Assembly: GCA_000433735.1 (NCBI GenBank)
Contig: HF998293.1
Span: 5,412 to 21,210 of the forward strand
DNA: 15,799 nucleotides
From: Clostridium sp. CAG:167
GTDB taxonomy: Bacteria; Bacillota; Clostridia; Lachnospirales; Lachnospiraceae
Direction of reading: 5' to 3'
Numbering within the stretch: the first letter of the stretch is position 1; each line of letters opens with the position of its first letter. This document shows, one piece after another, positions 1-5,571 of the stretch. The position numbers and the translations under genes are program-made. The notes under the pieces were generated by a model. It was not told where the DNA came from. It did no database searches and worked only from the letters and a program-made list of their open reading frames with translations.

Positions 1-96
1 GATCACCACTCGTTTTCTCCTTGATTTCAGATTGTTCTCTTTTTCTTCCCTTGCTTCACTAAGCTCATAAACATCTGCCAAAGTGTGCCACCTCAT
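1..96 (-). CDS. Start of an unidentified gene, truncated by the window edge
   Basis: An open frame of 32 codons begins at an ATG (complement 94-96) and continues without a stop past the left edge. The visible N-terminus is hydrophilic and highly charged, with an acidic stretch followed by a basic SRRKRVVI segment at the edge; the start of a membrane segment just beyond is possible but unseen. An in-frame TTG at complement 79-81 is an alternative start, because GAGGTGG lies about six bases before it, whereas the ATG has AAGAGG directly against it. It lies about 28 bases downstream of the predicted start of the promoter at 131-159, which is the main reason to believe in it. The product is not recognised. 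Confidence 0.45.
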   Translation of the reverse strand, partial: MRWHTLADVYELSEAREEKENNLKSRRKRVVI

Positions 97-130
97 CCTC
101 TTTCTGACTTTCTGATTTCCAGTCAAAACA

Positions 131-159
131 AGTATAACAAATAAGGTCTTATTTGGCAA
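131..159 (-). promoter_or_regulatory. Sigma-A-type promoter for the gene leaving the left edge
   Basis: On the minus strand TTGCCA (complement 154-159) and TATACT (complement 131-136) are separated by exactly 17 bases. Each hexamer matches the sigma-A consensus at five of six positions. The -35 box overlaps the last codons of the upstream gene, so the downstream gene appears to have its own promoter rather than rely on read-through. Confidence 0.6.
138..155. promoter_or_regulatory. Perfect 8-bp dyad filling the promoter spacer, candidate operator
   Basis: CAAATAAG and CTTATTTG are perfect inverted repeats separated by two bases. They occupy almost the whole spacer between the -35 and -10 boxes of the minus-strand promoter at 131-159. 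A two-base loop and the lack of a following T-tract argue against a terminator, while the placement suits a repressor or a spacer-twisting activator. The binding protein is unknown. Confidence 0.45.
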
Positions 160-1057
160 CTGTCCCTTGCTGTGTTTCCTGGCCTGCCGCCCCGGATACA
201 GCCCCTCCGGACACCGTTACCGGCGGCTTGGTGTACACTTTCCCATTAAGGGTTTCCACCACCGTCTTGTCCTCCTGCCGGCTTTGTGTAGCAGCCTCTT
301 TCAGATCTCCCAGTTGATTTTTTAACTGGGTCAACGTAGTCTGACTCCGCAAAGTAGACGCTCCCAGCAGAAGGATTGCCAGTGCCGCCACAACCCCAAG
401 GCCGTGGCCGGTTCTTTTTTCCCTGTTTTTTTGTTGTTTTACTTTCTCCTTTTCTTCCATAATGCCCCGTATATTTCGTATCACACGGTCATCTTCCTGT
501 TCCACCAGATGTACATGCCGTTTACTTTCTTTTTCCATATAATAAAGCATTTCCGGATTTTTTTCATAATAAATATAGTAGCCCTGCTGCCTTTCAAAGT
601 TTCCCATGTGGTACAAAAACATACCATCTTCCTGTTCTTTTTCATCCAGGATATACAGTACCTTATCCCGATGTTGGAAATTCGCCTTATGTATTTCCAG
701 AAGTTTTCCTGCATCCTGTCTGTCAAAATCTCTGGCTGTATAAAACCATCCCACAATATCCAGATCTGTGAAATTTTCCTTAATCTCCGTATATACACTG
801 TCCCAGGACTGAGGACTGAGAACCGGACTGTTCCTTCTGGCAAACTGAGGTATCTCTACGATTCCCGAAATCTGCACGATCTTCTGTCCATTGTAATGAT
901 ACTGGTTGCCTAGGAGCATGGCCGCTTTTTCATTGTCACTTTGTTTGGCCGCCAGTCTTTTAGCAAACCGCATTACATAATCTTCCACATAAATGCGTTC
1001 CCGTCCCGGCACACTGCCGATCTGGCGCACACTTCTGGGTCTGTTCCATTCCATCAT
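149..1057 (-). CDS. Membrane-anchored protein with a JAB/MPN-like domain lacking metal ligands
   Basis: The protein has about 302 residues and no assigned function. The N-terminal two thirds (about residues 20-175) is soluble. It runs helix, a MLLG...GQKIVQISGIVEIP strand pair, a helix, then DLDIVGWFYTARDF, EIHKANF and VLYILD. This order resembles MPN/JAB domains such as Rpn8 and CSN6, where VGWYxT and IHxxF replace the catalytic His-x-His of true JAMM proteases; the catalytic set is not visible here. A charged, coiled-coil-prone stretch (about 190-215) precedes one hydrophobic segment (about 218-236, VVAALAILLL). A second coil-prone stretch and a low-complexity Gly/Thr/Gln tail follow. The chosen ATG has AGGCAGGG before it; a TTG ten codons upstream (complement 1085-1087) has no good ribosome site. 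The fold assignment is inference from pattern alone. Confidence 0.75.
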   Translation of the reverse strand: MMEWNRPRSVRQIGSVPGRERIYVEDYVMRFAKRLAAKQSDNEKAAMLLGNQYHYNGQKIVQISGIVEIPQFARRNSPVLSPQSWDSVYTEIKENFTDLDIVGWFYTARDFDRQDAGKLLEIHKANFQHRDKVLYILDEKEQEDGMFLYHMGNFERQQGYYIYYEKNPEMLYYMEKESKRHVHLVEQEDDRVIRNIRGIMEEKEKVKQQKNREKRTGHGLGVVAALAILLLGASTLRSQTTLTQLKNQLGDLKEAATQSRQEDKTVVETLNGKVYTKPPVTVSGGAVSGAAGQETQQGTVAK

Positions 1058-1141
1058 AAATCCCTGCCTTTTCTTTTTTTCTGTCAATCATATCACATCT
1101 TTGCCGACTATTTTGTCGATTCAAAGGGCAGGATCCGGAAA

Positions 1142-1171
1142 GAATATTTTTTTTGCTTTTTGCTTATACTA
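1142..1171 (+). promoter_or_regulatory. Possible sigma-G-like promoter of yyaC
   Basis: GAATA (1142-1146), 18 bases, then TATACTA (1165-1171). This fits the Bacillus sigma-G pattern gnATR-N18-cAtnnTA except for T in place of the first C of the -10. It lies about 30 bases before the yyaC ATG. No good sigma-A promoter was seen in this gap. The motif is short and the region is AT-rich, so chance is possible. Confidence 0.3.
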
Positions 1172-1201
1172 CTTTCACTATATTATGAAAGCAGGAAAAC
1201 T

Positions 1202-1774
1202 ATGACACATTATTTTGATCCGGAGCAGACCGATTCTCTTGCCTGTTTTGCTTCTCTTCTGGAATCCATGTTAAAAAAACATACATCCTTTCACGACCTG
1301 GTCCTTCTCTGCATTGGTTCCGACCGGGCTACCGGCGACAGTCTGGGTCCGCTGCTGGGCCACCGTCTGCAGCAGGGCCGGCTTTTGGAAAAAAATGGCT
1401 TCCATCTCTATGGCACACTGGAACACCCGGTTCATGCCAAAAATCTGGAAGCCACCATCCGTCATATTCAGTTTTACCATTCTGCGCCTCTGATCATCGC
1501 CCTGGATGCCTCCCTGGGAAGACAGGAGCATATTGGTTATGTCACATTGCGGAAAGGACCGCTTTTCCCCGGAGTAGGCGTTGCCAAAAATCTTCCTCCC
1601 GTAGGGGACATCTGCATTACCGGCATCGTAAACTTCGCCGGCTGCAAACGCCAGCAGCTGCTGCAGACCACGTCTCTGGGCCTAGTAGTAGGACTGGTAG
1701 ACTTCATCCAGAATGGGTTATTTCTCAGCCTGGACTCATTACAGCTCCGTCCGCCCCTCCAATGCGCGGAATAA
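1202..1774 (+). CDS. yyaC: YyaC family sporulation protein (DUF1256)
   Basis: A protein of 190 residues, close to the usual family length of about 200. Family signatures are clear: LCIGSDRATGDSLGPLLG (residues 37-53), an Asp in PLIIALDASLG (residue 102), PGVGVAKNLPPVGDICITGIVNF (123-145), and a hydrophobic C-terminal helix. Asp41 and Asp102 fall in the positions expected for this family, which is fold-related to the germination protease GPR and hydrogenase-maturation proteases; the precise biochemical role is not established. The ATG is preceded by CAGGAAA at a suitable distance, and the frame open upstream to 941 lacks a comparable start. The gene diverges from the MPN-like gene and overlaps the end of recR by 36 bases. 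It indicates an endospore former. Confidence 0.88.
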   Translation: MTHYFDPEQTDSLACFASLLESMLKKHTSFHDLVLLCIGSDRATGDSLGPLLGHRLQQGRLLEKNGFHLYGTLEHPVHAKNLEATIRHIQFYHSAPLIIALDASLGRQEHIGYVTLRKGPLFPGVGVAKNLPPVGDICITGIVNFAGCKRQQLLQTTSLGLVVGLVDFIQNGLFLSLDSLQLRPPLQCAE

Positions 1775-2338
1775 GGTCATCTCATCAATAAATTCCAAAG
1801 CACCGCCTACCGGCACTCCGCTGGCAATTCGAGTCACCTTAATGCCAGCCTGTTTTACATATTTACTGATCCAGAGAGCCGTTGCCTCTCCCTCAACCGT
1901 AGAGTTAGTAGCAATGATCACTTCTTTTACATCTTCCCGCTGGAGCCGCTGCATCAGTTCTTTTAACTTGAGATTTTCCGGCTGCACCCCTACCATGGGA
2001 TTCACCGCTCCATGCAGCACATGGTAAACACCTTTGTACTGCCCCGTTTTTTCATAGGCAGCCAGATCACTTGGCTCTTCTACTACCATGATAACAGAAG
2101 AATCCCTTTTCGGATCACTGCACACCGGACACAATTCCTGATCTGAAAGATTAAAACATTTTTTGCACAGACAAATCTTTTTCCTGGCATTCAAAATGTT
2201 GGACGCCAGTTGTTCCACTCTTTTTTCCGGCATGTTCAAAATGTGAAACGCCAGTCTCTGAGCCGATTTGGGACCAATATTGGGAAGACTTGCCAATTCC
2301 TCAATCAACTGATTGATGGATTCACTGTAATAGTTCAT
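1739..2338 (-). CDS. recR: Recombination protein RecR
   Basis: RecR is a DNA-binding ring protein that works with RecF and RecO to load RecA at gaps. The 199 residues match the family length. In order there is a helix-hairpin-helix (SLPNIGPKSAQRLAFHIL, 17-34), a four-cysteine zinc finger (Cys58, Cys61, Cys70, Cys73), a Toprim domain with VVEEPSDL (85-92) and ATNSTVEGEATA (143-154), and the closing GVPVGGALEFIDEMTLFRALEGR. The family usually has ATNPTVEGEATA and GGDLEYVDE, so Ser146 and Ala180 are mild variants. The ATG follows the ybaB stop after one base. A GGAGGAGG inside the end of ybaB is about 14 bases from the ATG, which suggests translational coupling. It is the last gene of the pfk-dnaX-ybaB-recR operon. 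Confidence 0.97.
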   Translation of the reverse strand: MNYYSESINQLIEELASLPNIGPKSAQRLAFHILNMPEKRVEQLASNILNARKKICLCKKCFNLSDQELCPVCSDPKRDSSVIMVVEEPSDLAAYEKTGQYKGVYHVLHGAVNPMVGVQPENLKLKELMQRLQREDVKEVIIATNSTVEGEATALWISKYVKQAGIKVTRIASGVPVGGALEFIDEMTLFRALEGRTEL

Positions 2339-2339
2339 A

Positions 2340-2690
2340 TTAGAATGGGAAGCCTCCTCCTAAATTCAGGCCTCCGGTCAGTGCTTCCATAGATTTACTG
2401 CTGTCCTCTTCAATTTTTCTGAGGGCTTCGTTGGTAGCAGCCACGATCAGATCTTCTAACATTTCAATATCATCCGGATCTACTACTTCCTCACTGAGTT
2501 TCACTGAAAGAACTTCTTTTTTACCAGACATTTTCACTGTAACGGCACCGCCGCCGGCTGTTGCCTCGTACTCTTTTTCTTCCATTTCTCTCTGGCTTTC
2601 TTCCATCTGACGCTGCATTCTCTGCGCCTGTTTCATTAAATTATTCATGTTTCCCGGCATACCGCCCTGGAATCCACCTCTTTTTGCCAT
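2340..2690 (-). CDS. Nucleoid-associated protein, YbaB/EbfC family
   Basis: A 116-residue protein of the YbaB/EbfC family, small dimeric DNA-binding proteins whose genes usually lie between dnaX and recR, as here. The N-terminus is Gly/Met-rich, followed by the typical MNNLMKQAQRMQRQMEESQREM helix, the EATAGGGAVTVKMSG strand region, and a helix around EMLEDLIVAATNEAL. The C-terminus is glycine-rich (GGLNLGGGFPF). The start was chosen because CAGGAGG lies eight bases before this ATG; a longer frame to 2738 overlaps the end of dnaX and lacks a ribosome site. The stop is one base from the recR start. Confidence 0.95.
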   Translation of the reverse strand: MAKRGGFQGGMPGNMNNLMKQAQRMQRQMEESQREMEEKEYEATAGGGAVTVKMSGKKEVLSVKLSEEVVDPDDIEMLEDLIVAATNEALRKIEEDSSKSMEALTGGLNLGGGFPF

Positions 2691-2712
2691 ATCGACATCC
2701 TCCTGTTTTTTC

Positions 2713-4293
2713 TTAATCTTCAAATTCAATCTCCACACCTTTTATTATGTTGCGAAGTTCCGGCAAGGCATTCATTTCCTGCCGTCCTTCCACATACCGG
2801 ACATCCAGTGTGATCTCTTTGCCCGTCAGCTGTCCTGCCGCCTCCACCAAGGTATTCTGATGCTGTTCCTGGCGGAAATAATCAGCCGGTGTCTGTTTGG
2901 AAAAAGCCAGGATCAACGCCCCGCTGTCCGATACAGAAACCTTGGCCTCAGCAAGCATGGTCCGGTCCAGTGCCGGAATCCGGGACACCAGCTGTTTCCA
3001 GCTGCTGACCACCTGCCGTACATCCTCCGGCACCGCCTCCGGCCTCAGTTCCTTCTTTTTTTCCGGTTTCACCGCCGGCTGACCGCCTGCTGTCCCGGCC
3101 GATGCCACCGTAAGACTTCCGCTTTCCAGTGCTGCCTGAAGGTCCTCATTTAACTGCTCTATATTGTGCAGCCGGTTCTTCAGTGCATCATAGTCCTCTT
3201 CCATCTGAGGTCTGCACAGTTTGATCAGCGCCACTTCAAGATCCACTCTTTTGTTACTGCTGTATTTCATCGTAGAAACAACACCTGACAAGATGCGGAT
3301 ATATCGGAAAATCACATCCATATCCAGATCTTTGGTCATTTCCTCCAGAGCCGAGATGGCATCTGCAGGCAGATCTACCAACTCTTCCGCTTCTGCCGCC
3401 GTCATCAGCACCATGGCATTTCGCAGGTACCAGATAAACTCATTGACAAACTGTGACAGATCCTTTCCCTGCTCCACCAGTGATGACACCATCTCGATCA
3501 CGCCATGAACTCTGGCATGTATCAGATGTTCCAGCAATTTCTGATACACTTCATGATCCACAGCCCCCAGCACCTTTAACACCTTTTCATAGGTAAGGGT
3601 TTCTCCAAAATAAAAAGAAACACACTGCTCCAAAAGACTCAGTCCATCTCTCAGTGCCCCATCTGCCTGTCTGGCCACATAAGTCAGGGCCTTGGGCTCC
3701 GCCTCTATTCCTTCCCGTTCCAAAAGTTCTGCCAATCTGGCAGCAATGGTCTCTACCCCGATGCGCTTAAAATCATATCGCTGGCACCGGGACAGGATCG
3801 TAACGGGAATTTTATGATATTCTGTGGTTGCCAGAATAAATATAACATAAGACGGCGGTTCTTCCAAGGTTTTTAACAAGGCATTAAAGGCCGATACCGA
3901 CAGCATATGCACCTCGTCGATAATATACACCTTATATTTTCCCTCTGCCGGCGAATACTGCACTTCTTCGATCAGCGTACGGACATCTTCTACACCATTG
4001 TGGGAAGCCGCATCCATCTCAATGACATTCATAGATGTCTGTTCCTCAATTCTCTGACACATCGCGCACTTTCCGCACGGGCCATCCGGTCCCGGATTTT
4101 CACAGTTTACTGCCTTTGCAAAAATCTTCGCCACAGTAGTTTTTCCCGTACCTCTGGTGCCGCAGAAAAGGTATGCGTGGCCGATACGCTGGCTCTGCAG
4201 TTCATTACTAAGGGTCTTAACAATGTGGTCCTGCCCCTTTACATCGGAAAAATCCTTCGGCCGATATTTACGATATAACGCCTGATAAGACAT
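2713..4293 (-). CDS. dnaX: DNA polymerase III subunit tau/gamma
   Basis: The clamp-loader ATPase, 526 residues. The AAA+ core shows Walker A GTRGTGKTT (45-53), a zinc module with Cys64, Cys73, Cys76 and Cys79, Walker B VYIIDEVHML (122-131), and the SRC arginine-finger motif (168-170). Domain III ends near residue 365. It is followed by a charged linker rich in Ala, Gly, Glu and Lys (about 370-425) and a C-terminal domain (about 425-526) expected to contact the polymerase and helicase. An A AAA AAG heptamer lies in frame at codons 411-413 within the linker, at a position comparable to the E. coli gamma/tau frameshift. The ATG is 8 bases past the pfk stop; AAGGAA overlaps the end of pfk. ybaB starts 22 bases downstream. 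Confidence 0.96.
   Translation of the reverse strand: MSYQALYRKYRPKDFSDVKGQDHIVKTLSNELQSQRIGHAYLFCGTRGTGKTTVAKIFAKAVNCENPGPDGPCGKCAMCQRIEEQTSMNVIEMDAASHNGVEDVRTLIEEVQYSPAEGKYKVYIIDEVHMLSVSAFNALLKTLEEPPSYVIFILATTEYHKIPVTILSRCQRYDFKRIGVETIAARLAELLEREGIEAEPKALTYVARQADGALRDGLSLLEQCVSFYFGETLTYEKVLKVLGAVDHEVYQKLLEHLIHARVHGVIEMVSSLVEQGKDLSQFVNEFIWYLRNAMVLMTAAEAEELVDLPADAISALEEMTKDLDMDVIFRYIRILSGVVSTMKYSSNKRVDLEVALIKLCRPQMEEDYDALKNRLHNIEQLNEDLQAALESGSLTVASAGTAGGQPAVKPEKKKELRPEAVPEDVRQVVSSWKQLVSRIPALDRTMLAEAKVSVSDSGALILAFSKQTPADYFRQEQHQNTLVEAAGQLTGKEITLDVRYVEGRQEMNALPELRNIIKGVEIEFED
3055..3061 (-). other. Candidate -1 frameshift heptamer in dnaX
   Basis: Read on the coding strand, codons 411-413 are GAA AAA AAG, giving the slippery heptamer A AAA AAG in the correct phase, inside a run of seven A. 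A -1 slip would add 35 residues rich in glycine and stop at TGA (complement 2948-2950), for a product of 448 residues instead of 526. A 5-bp stem (TGCCG/CGGCA, complement 3014-3032) starts 22 bases downstream. A 6-bp stem with a GAAA loop (complement 2989-3004) lies further on. Neither is at the ideal 5-9 base distance, and no clear upstream Shine-Dalgarno stimulator is seen. The A7 run could also promote transcriptional slippage. Confidence 0.45.
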
Positions 4294-4301
4294 ATTTCAA
4301 C

Positions 4302-5381
4302 TCATTCCTTCGTTCCAAAACTAATTCCCATATCTTTTGCCTCTTTAATAATAGAAGCTTCCGGATCTACCATCTTAAGCCTGCCTGCCACTTCCTCCAG
4401 CGGTACCGGCACAATATCATCATTTTTAAATCCTACCATATAACCATACTTTTCTTTCAGGATCAACTTTGCTGCTGCCGCTCCCAGGCGGCTGGCGATA
4501 ACCCGGTCATATGGACACGGTGCGCCACCACGCTGCGTATGACCCGGCACCGTGATACGGACCTCCTGTCCGGTTCTTTCCTGAATCTGTGCTCCCAGCT
4601 GATAAGAAATACTTGGATATGGACTTTTTTTCAAAACCGCCTTGTACTCTTTCTTGCTAAGCATCGCATCCTCTCTGGAAATAGCACCTTCCGCCACTGC
4701 CAGAATGGAAAAGCGTTTGCCCATCTGGGATCTTTTCTGGATTGCCTCGACAACAGCATCCACATCATAAGGGATCTCCGGAAGCAAAATCACATCTGCA
4801 CCTCCTGCTATACCGGCATGCAGCGTCAGCCATCCCACTTTATGTCCCATGACTTCTACAATAAACACTCTTCCATGAGAAGACGCTGTAGTATGAATAT
4901 TGTCAATTGCAGCAGCAGCGATGTCCACGGCACTCTGGAATCCAAACGTCATATCCGTTCCCCAGATATCGTTGTCAATGGTCTTTGGCAGACCCACCAC
5001 ATTCAAGCCTTCCTCCCTGAGAAGATTGGCTGTTTTCTGCGTTCCGTTGCCACCCAGGATCACCAGACAGTCTAACTGCAGTTTTTTGTAGGTGGCAATC
5101 ATAGCCGCCACCTTGTCCATGCCGTCCTCCGCAGGTTTTCTCATATTTTTAAATGGCTGTCTGGAAGACCCTAAAATCGTTCCTCCCAGCGTAAGTATGC
5201 CAGAAAAATCATTGGGTGTCATTACCTTGTATTCTTCATACATCAATCCTTTGTATCCATCCAGGATACCAATGATCTCTGTCTCTGGATCTGCTCTGTA
5301 CAAAACCTTTGCCACCGCCCGCATCGTTGCGTTTAACGCCTGGCAGTCACCACCGCTTGTCAAAAATGCAATTCTTCTCAT
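4302..5381 (-). CDS. 6-phosphofructokinase, PfkA family with mixed ATP/PPi signature
   Basis: Phosphorylates fructose 6-phosphate in glycolysis. At 359 residues it is longer than E. coli PfkA (320) and fits the longer clade that includes actinobacterial enzymes. Visible motifs are LTSGGDCQALNA (7-18), GGTILGSSR (66-74), ILGGNGTQKT (108-117), PKTIDND (132-138, Asp136 the expected catalytic base), VEVMGHKVGWL (175-185) and PGHTQRGGAPCPYDR (279-293). The phosphoryl-donor motif is unusual: Gly113 (E. coli position 104) points to ATP, Lys133 (position 124) is typical of PPi enzymes, and Asn112 replaces the usual Asp or Glu. The Gly/Lys pair is also known in trypanosomatid ATP enzymes, so ATP use is the better guess. 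CGGAGGTG lies nine bases before the ATG. It is the first gene of the operon with dnaX. Confidence 0.92.
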   Translation of the reverse strand: MRRIAFLTSGGDCQALNATMRAVAKVLYRADPETEIIGILDGYKGLMYEEYKVMTPNDFSGILTLGGTILGSSRQPFKNMRKPAEDGMDKVAAMIATYKKLQLDCLVILGGNGTQKTANLLREEGLNVVGLPKTIDNDIWGTDMTFGFQSAVDIAAAAIDNIHTTASSHGRVFIVEVMGHKVGWLTLHAGIAGGADVILLPEIPYDVDAVVEAIQKRSQMGKRFSILAVAEGAISREDAMLSKKEYKAVLKKSPYPSISYQLGAQIQERTGQEVRITVPGHTQRGGAPCPYDRVIASRLGAAAAKLILKEKYGYMVGFKNDDIVPVPLEEVAGRLKMVDPEASIIKEAKDMGISFGTKE

Positions 5382-5437
5382 GCCTGCGCACCTCCGTTTC
5401 CAATCATCCTGTTTTTTCCTCTAAAGCATCTGTTATT

Positions 5438-5466
5438 AGTTTACATGATGAATGGAATTTTAACAA
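5438..5466 (-). promoter_or_regulatory. Promoter of the pfk-dnaX-ybaB-recR operon
   Basis: On the minus strand TTGTTA (complement 5461-5466), a 17-base spacer, then TAAACT (complement 5438-5443) preceded by TG. The predicted start is about 50 bases before the pfk ATG. Each hexamer matches four of six consensus positions. One arm of the inverted repeat at 5453-5500 lies in its spacer and -35 box. Confidence 0.5.
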
Positions 5467-5500
5467 GAAAAAAAACGCAATCAAACCGTAAAAAATTCCA
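5453..5500. repeat. Inverted repeat between the divergent pfk and isomerase promoters
   Basis: TGGAATTTT (5453-5461) and AAAATTCCA (5492-5500) are perfect 9-bp inverted copies separated by 30 bases. The right arm also starts a second palindrome, TTCCATGGAA (5495-5504). The left arm overlaps the pfk promoter, and the right arm lies just upstream of the isomerase -10 box. It could be a paired operator for a DNA-looping or dimeric regulator; no regulator gene is adjacent. Confidence 0.35.
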
Positions 5501-5529
5501 TGGAAGTATTTCTTTACCGGCGTTATACT
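5501..5529 (+). promoter_or_regulatory. Probable promoter of the isomerase-kinase operon
   Basis: TATACT (5524-5529) is a good -10 about 43 bases before the isomerase ATG. The hexamer at the right distance for a -35, TGGAAG (5501-5506), is poor. A weak -35 beside the TTCCATGGAA palindrome suggests that an activator or regulator sets its strength, as is common for sugar-use operons. No convincing cre site was found. Confidence 0.35.
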
Positions 5530-5571
5530 AGTGACAAATTTTATCGAAACAAGCAGAAAGGATGATGTATT

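Noticed and set aside
138..155. The dyad as a terminator for the MPN-like gene
   Set aside because: The loop would be only two bases, the stem is AT-rich, and no T-tract follows on the minus strand. Its position within promoter boxes explains it better.
404..913. Open frame of 169 codons on the plus strand
   Set aside because: It is antisense to the MPN-like membrane protein, is dominated by Phe, Ile and Leu as expected of the complement of Lys/Glu-rich codons, and has no ribosome site.
5490..5530. Catabolite-response (cre) site upstream of the isomerase operon
   Set aside because: No stretch matches the WTGNAANCGNWNNCW consensus well enough on either strand.
5382..5571. An origin of replication between the divergent operons
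   Set aside because: No TTATCCACA-type boxes or AT-rich unwinding repeats were seen, and dnaA is not adjacent.
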